Shown one piece after another: positions 43,446-49,781 of a DNA stretch of 49,781 bases. Position 1 is the stretch's first letter. The number at the start of each line of letters is the position of its first letter. The translations under genes were made by a program, and so were the position numbers. The DNA is from Pseudomonadota bacterium (GTDB lineage: Bacteria > Pseudomonadota > Gammaproteobacteria > Burkholderiales > Rhodocyclaceae). Below the pieces are notes generated by a model. That model searched no databases. It had not been told where the DNA came from and worked only from the letters and a program-made list of their open reading frames with translations. The DNA is taken from assembly GCA_018262245.1 (NCBI GenBank), contig JAGTRV010000002.1, forward strand, positions 1-49,781. The letters are read 5' to 3'.

Positions 43446-43760
43446 TTAACGACGACCGATCAGCACACCGAGGGCCAGGCCCAATGCGGCAGCAACGCCG
43501 ACAGCCTTCCACGGCTCTTCGTGCACGAAATCATCGGTCGCACGGGCAGCAGCCTTGGTCTTGTCGACAAGCGCCACTTCAAGATCGATCACACGCTCTT
43601 TGGCATCGCGCAGACGAACACCCAGGCGCTCACGCAGTTCGCCCACTTTGTCACCGGCAGCACCGGCAGTGGCACGCAGCAATTCTTCGGTATCGGAAAT
43701 CACAATTTTGAGATCGGAGACCAGCTTTTCCTTGTTGGCAGCAGCGATTTGTTCAGACAT
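43446..43760 (-). CDS. DUF883/YqjD-ElaB family membrane-anchored protein
   Basis: A 104-residue tail-anchored protein: a long charged coiled-coil (about 1-75, with LVSDLKIVISDTEELLRA), the family motif DDFVHEEPWKAVGVAAALG, and a C-terminal glycine/alanine transmembrane helix ending in RR. E. coli YqjD/ElaB homologues bind ribosomes at the membrane in stationary phase. First gene of the yqjDEK-like group. Confidence 0.9.
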   Translation of the reverse strand: MSEQIAAANKEKLVSDLKIVISDTEELLRATAGAAGDKVGELRERLGVRLRDAKERVIDLEVALVDKTKAAARATDDFVHEEPWKAVGVAAALGLALGVLIGRR

Positions 43761-43837
43761 TTTTCAACCTCGTTAGACAAGTAAGCAGAGCTACAGGTTA
43801 TCCCGACGCCGCAACGAAATCAATGCACTTTGAATGC

Positions 43838-44617
43838 TTATTTGAAGTCGTAATCGATGATCAGCGGAGCATGATCGGAAAATCGCTCGTCCTTGTAGAT
43901 CTCGGCCTGTACAGCCATTGCTGCGATACCCGGGGTAGCGATCTGGTAGTCGATTCGCCAACCGACGTTCTTGGCCCAGGCCTGGCCGCGATTGCTCCAC
44001 CACGTGTAGCAGGCATCCGTAGTTTCGGGGTGCAGGCGGCGATAAACATCAACCCAGCCCTGCTCCTCGAAAAGCCGGGTCAACCAGGCACGTTCTTCAG
44101 GCAAGAAACCGGAGTTTTTCTGGTTTGATTTCCAGTTTTTCAGATCGATGGCTTGATGGGCGATATTCCAGTCACCACACAGCACGATTTCACGGCCTTC
44201 GGCACGCAACGCCAGCATCTGCGGGAAGAAGACATCGAGAAAGCGAAACTTTGCCTCCTGGCGCTCAGGCGAAGAGGACCCCGAAGGCAGATAAAGAGAA
44301 ATCACCGACAAATTGCCAAAATCGGCTCGGATGTAGCGCCCCTCGGCATCGAATTCACCGCCATCGAAGCCTTCGATCACCCGATCCGGTTTTTCCCTAC
44401 TCCAGATGCCAACGCCGCTATAGCCCTTCTTTTCAGCACAGTGATAGAAAGCCTGCATGCCATCCGGGGCCATCATTTCTGGCGTCAGGTCGGGCAACTG
44501 GGCCTTCAGCTCCTGCAGACAAATGATGTCCACGTTCTGAGTAGCTACCCACGGCAAGACATTTTTACTCCATGCGGAGCGGATACCATTGAGATTCAGG
44601 GAGATGATGCGTAACAT
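43838..44617 (-). CDS. xthA: Exodeoxyribonuclease III
   Basis: A 259-residue AP endonuclease/3'-exonuclease for base-excision repair. Motifs: SLNLNGIRSA at the N-terminus, CLQELKAQ (metal Glu), GYSGVGIWSR, GDWNIAHQAIDLKN and the C-terminal SDHAPLIIDY catalytic pair. Length and start are normal. Divergent from pyrE with a 47-bp gap that must hold both promoters. Confidence 0.96.
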   Translation of the reverse strand: MLRIISLNLNGIRSAWSKNVLPWVATQNVDIICLQELKAQLPDLTPEMMAPDGMQAFYHCAEKKGYSGVGIWSREKPDRVIEGFDGGEFDAEGRYIRADFGNLSVISLYLPSGSSSPERQEAKFRFLDVFFPQMLALRAEGREIVLCGDWNIAHQAIDLKNWKSNQKNSGFLPEERAWLTRLFEEQGWVDVYRRLHPETTDACYTWWSNRGQAWAKNVGWRIDYQIATPGIAAMAVQAEIYKDERFSDHAPLIIDYDFK

Positions 44618-44664
44618 TGTGATCGAATCGGTCGTATTTTTCCGACCTGCAGGAATAGAGGATT

Positions 44665-45306
44665 ATGGATTTTCGTCAGGATTTCATCGAATTTGCAGTT
44701 GGCTGCCAAGTATTGCGTTTTGGCGAATTCAAAACCAAGGCAGGAAGGCTTTCACCCTACTTTTTCAATGCCGGACTGTTCAACGACGGCAACTCGCTTG
44801 GACGTCTGGCCGAATTCTACGCCAAAGCAGCAGAAGCCGGCGGCGTCCAGTTCGACATGCTTTTCGGCCCGGCCTACAAGGGCATTCCGCTGGTGGCTGC
44901 CATTGCCATATCGCTTGCTCAGCGCGGCAAGAATTTCCCTTTTGCCTTCAACCGCAAGGAAGCCAAGGACCATGGCGAGGGCGGCAACATCGTCGGCTCG
45001 CCATTGACCGGACGTGTCCTGATCGTCGATGACGTTATTTCCGCCGGAACTTCCGTGCGCGAATCAGTCGAACTGATCCGCGCTGCCGGCGCCACCCCGG
45101 CAGGCGTATTGATTGCGCTGGATCGCCAGGAGCGCGGACAGGGCGAACTCTCGGCAGCGCAGGAAGTCCAGCGCGACTATGGCATCCCCGTCGTCGCCGT
45201 TGCCGGGCTCAAGGACCTGATGACCTTCCTGGCCGAGCGCCCGGATTTTGCCAACCATCGCGAGGCCGTTGCCCACTACCGTGAGCAGTACGGGGTCGAT
45301 GCCTAA
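44665..45306 (+). CDS. pyrE: Orotate phosphoribosyltransferase
   Basis: A 213-residue enzyme converting orotate and PRPP to OMP in pyrimidine synthesis. The PRPP-binding motif [17 protein letters not shown] is intact, and [15 protein letters not shown] is the flexible catalytic loop. The N-terminus ([31 protein letters not shown], given for position only in part: [11 protein letters not shown]) is typical. AGAGGA precedes the ATG. The stop overlaps the next start by 8 nt. Confidence 0.96.
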   Translation: MDFRQDFIEFAVGCQVLRFGEFKTKAGRLSPYFFNAGLFNDGNSLGRLAEFYAKAAEAGGVQFDMLFGPAYKGIPLVAAIAISLAQRGKNFPFAFNRKEAKDHGEGGNIVGSPLTGRVLIVDDVISAGTSVRESVELIRAAGATPAGVLIALDRQERGQGELSAAQEVQRDYGIPVVAVAGLKDLMTFLAERPDFANHREAVAHYREQYGVDA

Positions 45307-45946
45307 GCGGGCACTCCTTACCCTTCTCCTGTTGCTGGCCACTTCAGCACAGGCAGCCGGAGAGTTCTACTGCTGCCACGATCCAGTCAGCGGTCGCCGG
45401 GTCTGTGGCGACACGCTGCCCGAACAATGTCGTGGCCGTGCCTATCGGGTCCTCGACAGCGGCGGCAATATCATCAAGGAAGTTGGGCCACCGCTCACGC
45501 CTGAGCAAAAAGCCGAGCAAATCGTTGAAAACCGTCGCAAGAAACAGCTTGAAGATGCCAGCCGCGAGCAACGCCGCCGGGACCAGGCGCTGCTCGATAC
45601 CTACACGACGCCTGAAGATATCGACCTGGCGCAACAAAAAGCCGAGGCCGACGTGAACTTCGCCATTCTGTCGACCATTGCCCGCATTGATGCTGCCCGC
45701 ACCAAGCGCAAAAAGTTTGCTGATGAAGCCGAGTTTTACAAGAAAAAGGCACTCCCCGCCGAACTCGACAAGGAACTGCGCGCCATTGACCACGAAATCA
45801 GGCTGCAGCAGGAACTGCTCGATATCAAGAAGAAGGACTTCGAGTCAATCAAAGCCAAGTACGATGCGGACCGCAAGCGCTACTTCGAATTGACCCGCCG
45901 ACCGCCGGCCGCGCCTTACAGTGGCGCGGCGCCAGCAATCCGCTGA
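45299..45946 (+). CDS. Exported coiled-coil protein, DUF4124-like N-terminus
   Basis: A 215-residue protein with a signal peptide (about residues 1-19, cleavage after AQA). A short cysteine-containing domain follows ([27 protein letters not shown]) that recalls DUF4124. The rest, from about residue 70 to 200, is a long charged coiled-coil rich in Lys, Glu and Arg. The start at 45299 overlaps pyrE, indicating coupling. Function unknown. Its stop abuts the stop of the convergent gatB with no gap. Confidence 0.75.
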   Translation: MPKRALLTLLLLLATSAQAAGEFYCCHDPVSGRRVCGDTLPEQCRGRAYRVLDSGGNIIKEVGPPLTPEQKAEQIVENRRKKQLEDASREQRRRDQALLDTYTTPEDIDLAQQKAEADVNFAILSTIARIDAARTKRKKFADEAEFYKKKALPAELDKELRAIDHEIRLQQELLDIKKKDFESIKAKYDADRKRYFELTRRPPAAPYSGAAPAIR

Positions 45947-47401
45947 TTAACCCGCCAGTTTCTGCTTCAGCAGGTCATTGACCTGCTGCGGGTTGGCCTT
46001 GCCCTTGGCTGCCTTCATCACTTGGCCAACCAGCGCATTGAACGCCTTTTCCTTGCCAGCCTTGAATTCAGCCACGTTGGCAGCATTGGCAGCGAGCACT
46101 TCGTCCACCAAAGCTTCGATGGCGCCAGTATCGGTAATCTGCTTCAAGCCTTGCTTGTCGATGACCTCATCTGCCGTCGCCCCTTCGCCATTCCACAAGG
46201 CTTCAAAAACCTTCTTGGCGATGTTGTTGGAGATGGTGCTATCGGCAATCCGCTGGATCAGACCGGCCAGTTGAGCCGCTGAAACCGGCGAGTCGGCAAT
46301 ATCCTTGCCATCCTTGTTGAGACGGGCCGCCAGATCGACCATCACCCAGTTGGCACAGGGCTTCGCATTGGCCTTGCCGGCAATCGCGACGACAGCCTCG
46401 AAATAATCGGCAATTTCCTGACTTGCCGTCAGCGCGCTGGCATCGTAGGCGGAAAGACCCAAGTCGCCGGCAAAACGCTCGCGTCTCTGCACAGGCAACT
46501 CTGGCATTTCACCTCGAACACGAGCGATCCATTCCGCCGGGATGATCAGCGGCAACAGGTCGGGGTCCGGGAAGTAGCGGTAATCGTGCGCGTCTTCCTT
46601 GCTCCGCATCATGCGCGTCTCGCCGGTATCCGGGTCGAACAGCACTGTGGCCTGCTGAATATTGCGGCCTTCCTCGATTTCATTGATTTGCCACTGGACT
46701 TCGAAATCGATGGCTTCCTTCAGGAAACGGAAGGAGTTGAGATTCTTGATCTCGCGGCGGGTGCCAAATTCGGCCTGGCCTTTCGGGCGAACCGAAACAT
46801 TGGCGTCACAGCGGAAGGAGCCTTCCTGCATGTTTCCGTCGCAGATGCCGATCCAGCGGACCAGCGCATGCAATGCCCGGGCATAGGCGACCGCTTCGTC
46901 GGACGAACGCATGTCCGGTTCGGAAACGATTTCGAGCAATGGCGTACCAGCCCGATTCAGGTCGATGCCCGACTTGCCGTGGAAGTCTTCATGCAACGAC
47001 TTGCCGGCATCCTCTTCCAGATGGGCACGGGTCAGGCGAACGACCTTTTCGTATGCCTTGTCGCCCTGCCCGACCTGCAGCGTAATGTTGCCGCCAACCA
47101 CCACCGGCAGGTCCATCTGGCTGATCTGGTAGCCCTTGGGCAGATCCGGATAAAAGTAGTTTTTGCGGGCAAAAACGGACTTCTGCGCCACCTCGGCACC
47201 AATCGCCAAGCCAAAGCGGATGGCGCACTCGACTGCTTTCTTGTTCAACACGGGAAGAACGCCGGGCAGCGCGAGATCAACCGCGCAAGCCTGGGTGTTC
47301 GGTTCGGCACCAAACGCCGTCGAGGCGCCGGAAAAAATCTTCGAAACCGTCGAGAGCTGCGCATGCGTCTCGATGCCGATTACCACTTCCCACTGAGTCA
47401 T
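45947..47401 (-). CDS. gatB: Asp-tRNA(Asn)/Glu-tRNA(Gln) amidotransferase subunit B
   Basis: A 484-residue kinase/tRNA-binding subunit that phosphorylates the misacylated tRNA and passes it to GatA. The N-terminal [13 protein letters not shown] and the [19 protein letters not shown] segment (in part), [22 protein letters not shown] are family signatures; the C-terminal YqeY-type tail (from about 400) contacts tRNA. The start at 47401 matches the family; longer frames upstream are not credible. Separated from gatA by a lipoprotein gene. Confidence 0.96.
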   Translation of the reverse strand: MTQWEVVIGIETHAQLSTVSKIFSGASTAFGAEPNTQACAVDLALPGVLPVLNKKAVECAIRFGLAIGAEVAQKSVFARKNYFYPDLPKGYQISQMDLPVVVGGNITLQVGQGDKAYEKVVRLTRAHLEEDAGKSLHEDFHGKSGIDLNRAGTPLLEIVSEPDMRSSDEAVAYARALHALVRWIGICDGNMQEGSFRCDANVSVRPKGQAEFGTRREIKNLNSFRFLKEAIDFEVQWQINEIEEGRNIQQATVLFDPDTGETRMMRSKEDAHDYRYFPDPDLLPLIIPAEWIARVRGEMPELPVQRRERFAGDLGLSAYDASALTASQEIADYFEAVVAIAGKANAKPCANWVMVDLAARLNKDGKDIADSPVSAAQLAGLIQRIADSTISNNIAKKVFEALWNGEGATADEVIDKQGLKQITDTGAIEALVDEVLAANAANVAEFKAGKEKAFNALVGQVMKAAKGKANPQQVNDLLKQKLAG

Positions 47402-47414
47402 AGCTTCATCCGTT

Positions 47415-47945
47415 TTAGAAACATTGCCCGCTCTTCGCCTCGACCATGATCGGCCAGAGGTAGTCGAAAGCCTGTCCCTCGCAGGACTTGGGGCAACTGT
47501 TGAATGCAATCGTTACTTTGGGACCCTGCTCCCACATGCGAACCAGGCAATCCGACTGCCTCTTGTGGCGCAGCAGCGCCTGCGGCAGCTTCTCGACCTG
47601 CTCGAAGTCGTCCAGGTTGAAGCGACAGGTACCGTAGCCCTTCATGCTGACCTGAGCATCGAATTTCTTGACGTCGGCCTCCTTGACCAGCAGGTCGAGC
47701 CGGGTCTGGGTGCCGATCGCGTCCTTGTGCGAGCAGCGCGAACGAACGTTGAGCGGGCGCGTCGGTTGCGGCTTGAGGTTGCGGTTAGCCAGGTACTTCA
47801 GGGTCGAATTCTTGAATTTCGGTGTCTCTTCGGCAGCCGCCGGCTTTTCGGCACTCGATTGCGCCGCAGGCTCCTCCGGAGTTTTGGGCGTTTCTGCGCA
47901 ACTGACCAACATCAGCGCAGCCAGCAGAGTCCAAAGGAGGCGCAT
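47415..47945 (-). CDS. Putative lipoprotein inserted between gatA and gatB
   Basis: A 176-residue protein with a signal peptide ending in the lipobox LVSC (Cys16) and a low-complexity Pro/Ala/Glu linker (about 18-45). The folded part (60-176) has six cysteines, including RCSHK, GTCRFN, SDCLV, NSCPKSC and a C-terminal GQCF, suggesting disulfides, and a WPIMVEA segment. Family not recognised. The start at 47945 is 1 bp after the gatA stop, so it is probably translated from the gat mRNA. Confidence 0.75.
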   Translation of the reverse strand: MRLLWTLLAALMLVSCAETPKTPEEPAAQSSAEKPAAAEETPKFKNSTLKYLANRNLKPQPTRPLNVRSRCSHKDAIGTQTRLDLLVKEADVKKFDAQVSMKGYGTCRFNLDDFEQVEKLPQALLRHKRQSDCLVRMWEQGPKVTIAFNSCPKSCEGQAFDYLWPIMVEAKSGQCF

Positions 47946-47946
47946 C

Positions 47947-49404
47947 TTATTCAATGCCACCCGGGCGACGTTGATGCCAATCGGTCGCCTGCTGATAGCG
48001 ATGAGCGACATTGAGCAAGCGGTTCTCGGCAAAATAATTGCCGATCAGTTGCAGGCCAACCGGCAAACCACCGACAAAACCACAGGGAATCGACATGCCG
48101 GGCAGGCCAGCCAGATTAACCGCAATCGTATAGATGTCCGACAGGTACATCTGTACTGGATCAGCAGCCTTTTCACCGAGCTTGAAGGCGGTCGAAGGTG
48201 AGGTTGGGCTCATGATCACATCGCAATGCTTGAAAGCCTCGACGAAATCGTTGGCGATCAGACGGCGAATGCGCTGAGCCTGCAGATAATACGCGTCGTA
48301 GTAGCCATGCGACAGCACATAGGCACCGATCAGGATGCGGCGCTTCACTTCTGCACCGAAGCCCTGGGCTCGGGTTTTCATGTACATGTCGTCCAGATTG
48401 CCGTACTCCGGGGCACGATAGCCATAGCGCACACCGTCGAAACGCGACAGGTTGGAACTGGCCTCGGCCGGTGCGATCACATAGTAGGCTGGCACCGACA
48501 AGTGAGAATTGGGCAGAGAAACTTCGACGCAGGTCGCACCGAGCTTCTCGTATTCGGCAATCGCAGCACGCACGGCGGCCATCACCTCGGCATCACAACC
48601 TTCGCCAAAGAACTCCTTGGGCAAACCGATGCGCAAACCATCAAGCGGCTTGTCGAGATCGCGGGCATAGTCTTCGACCGGACGCTCAAGCGAGGTCGAA
48701 TCACGTTCGTCGAAACCGACCATCGTGTTGAGCAGCAGGGCGCAATCCTCAGCGCTGGCCGCCATCGGACCGCCCTGATCAAGCGACGAGGCAAAAGCGA
48801 TCATCCCATAGCGGGAAACCACGCCATAAGTCGGCTTCAGACCAGTCAGGTTGCACAGCGCGGCCGGCTGGCGGATCGAGCCGCCAGTGTCGGTACCGGT
48901 CGCCGCCGGAGCCAGACGGGCGGCAACTGCCGCGGCCGAACCACCAGACGAACCGCCCGGTACGCGTTGGGTATCCCAGGGGTTACGCACGGAGCCGAAG
49001 AAAGAAGTTTCATTCGACGAACCCATGGCGAATTCGTCCATGTTCGTCTTGCCGAGCGACACCAATCCGGCTTCGGCGTGCATCTTGCGGATGACCGTCG
49101 CATCGTAAGGCGAGACGAAATTAGCCAGCATTTTCGAGCCACAGGTACTCAGCCAGCCCTCGGCGCAGAAGATATCCTTCTGGGCGATGGGAATGCCGGT
49201 CAATGGGCCGGCCGTGCCTGCAGCGATGCGCGCATCCGCGTCGCGGGCCATGACCAGGCTTTTCTCGCGATCAACCGTCACGAAGGCATTCAGAGTCGGA
49301 TTCAGACGCTCGATGCGATCGAGGAACAACGACGACAACTCGACGCTGGAAACCTTCTTCGCGGCCAAGGCCAGCGACAATTCTTTCAGGCTGGCGTTGA
49401 TCAT
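47947..49404 (-). CDS. gatA: Asp-tRNA(Asn)/Glu-tRNA(Gln) amidotransferase subunit A
   Basis: A 485-residue amidase that releases ammonia from glutamine. The amidase signature is intact: Lys in IAQKDIFC, and the cis-Ser and nucleophile Ser in [11 protein letters not shown] and [11 protein letters not shown]. Start, length and the C-terminal [17 protein letters not shown] are typical. ATGA overlap with gatC. Confidence 0.97.
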   Translation of the reverse strand: MINASLKELSLALAAKKVSSVELSSLFLDRIERLNPTLNAFVTVDREKSLVMARDADARIAAGTAGPLTGIPIAQKDIFCAEGWLSTCGSKMLANFVSPYDATVIRKMHAEAGLVSLGKTNMDEFAMGSSNETSFFGSVRNPWDTQRVPGGSSGGSAAAVAARLAPAATGTDTGGSIRQPAALCNLTGLKPTYGVVSRYGMIAFASSLDQGGPMAASAEDCALLLNTMVGFDERDSTSLERPVEDYARDLDKPLDGLRIGLPKEFFGEGCDAEVMAAVRAAIAEYEKLGATCVEVSLPNSHLSVPAYYVIAPAEASSNLSRFDGVRYGYRAPEYGNLDDMYMKTRAQGFGAEVKRRILIGAYVLSHGYYDAYYLQAQRIRRLIANDFVEAFKHCDVIMSPTSPSTAFKLGEKAADPVQMYLSDIYTIAVNLAGLPGMSIPCGFVGGLPVGLQLIGNYFAENRLLNVAHRYQQATDWHQRRPGGIE

Positions 49405-49688
49405 TCGATCACCTTCGGCACAAGGTAGAGCCCTGCTTCGATTTCCGGGGCGACGGCCTGATAGGCAGCGCGGCGATCCCCCTCGGAAACTGCATCTTCA
49501 CGCAGGCGCTGGCTGACATCCTGGGCATGTGCCATCGGCTCGATACCAGTGGTATCAACCGCCTGCATTTGTTCGATCAACTGGAAGATGCCGTTGAGGT
49601 GGCCCTGGGTGGTCAAGGCCTCGTCATCACTGATCTCGATTCGGGCGAGATGGGCGATGCGCTTAACCTGTTCTAATGTGAGCGACAT
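49401..49688 (-). CDS. gatC: Asp-tRNA(Asn)/Glu-tRNA(Gln) amidotransferase subunit C
   Basis: A 95-residue linker subunit that wraps around GatA and Gat[19 protein letters not shown] at the N-terminus, [24 protein letters not shown] in the middle (in part) and RLREDAV are family marks. The start at 49688 is standard. The remaining 93 bp to the window edge (49689-49781) is AT-rich leader, where the gat promoter should lie; no element could be fixed with confidence. Confidence 0.94.
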   Translation of the reverse strand: MSLTLEQVKRIAHLARIEISDDEALTTQGHLNGIFQLIEQMQAVDTTGIEPMAHAQDVSQRLREDAVSEGDRRAAYQAVAPEIEAGLYLVPKVIE

Positions 49689-49781
49689 GGGTGCCAAAGA
49701 CTTTTTTGCAGTGCACAAAGTCTTAAAATGGAAAGCGTTATAAGGTATCATAAAAGTTTTCCCTACCGCACCCCCCAAGCG

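Noticed and set aside
49689-49781. Promoter pair at the right edge
   Set aside because: AT-rich with several partial -10-like hexamers on both strands but no convincing -35/-10 pair, and the next gene lies outside the window.

Overview
This GC-rich, densely packed window looks like chromosome of a betaproteobacterium, most likely Rhodocyclales (Dechloromonas/Azonexus-like). That placement is inference from gene content and order: a BPSS1780-type membrane gene, homoserine kinase, a DUF2782 protein, a LOG-family protein and polA; the metX-metW pair with an AmpG-like transporter; yqjD/E/K-like genes; and gatCAB near the right edge. No rRNA, tRNA, CRISPR, insertion sequence, prophage or plasmid origin was found.

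Layout. 1-5054: a membrane protein cut by the window edge, thrB, a DUF2782 protein, a LOG-family protein, and polA, which is divergent from the LOG gene with 5 bp between start codons. 5060-17947: a minus-strand surface-polysaccharide/LPS run of four GT9 (heptosyltransferase-like) and four GT4 glycosyltransferases, an O-antigen-ligase-like protein, a polysaccharide deacetylase and MsbA. Nearly all junctions overlap by 1 or 4 nt. 17965-32524: a cobalamin region with cobC, cobS, cobT, cobU, cobQ, bluB, cbiB, cobD and two BtuF-like proteins. It carries two cobalamin riboswitches on opposite strands, one before cobTS and one before bluB-cbiB-cobD-btuF, each followed by a terminator-like hairpin. 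Mixed into it are a putative lipoprotein, a small histidine kinase with a receiver-TPR response regulator, and an unnamed pair made of an HTH-like protein and a FIST-like protein.

32582-39202: a small secreted protein, a SCO-family protein, then a probable c-di-GMP module. The module has a periplasmic binding protein translationally coupled to a HAMP-GGDEF-EAL protein with a degenerate EAL domain, converging on a PilZ protein that overlaps a TonB-dependent receptor gene. 39290-42449: a SAM-II (SAM-alpha) type riboswitch with its own promoter and terminator ahead of metX-metW, then an AmpG-like transporter. 42433-49688: a YqjD/YqjE/YqjK-like membrane cluster, xthA, pyrE, a coiled-coil secreted protein, and gatC-gatA-lipoprotein-gatB.

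How it fits together: the two cobalamin riboswitches should turn down late corrinoid assembly, lower-ligand synthesis and corrinoid binding when B12 is plentiful. The SAM riboswitch should turn down methionine synthesis when SAM is high. The least explained parts are the TonB receptor/binding protein/GGDEF-EAL/PilZ neighbourhood and the HTH-like/FIST-like pair.
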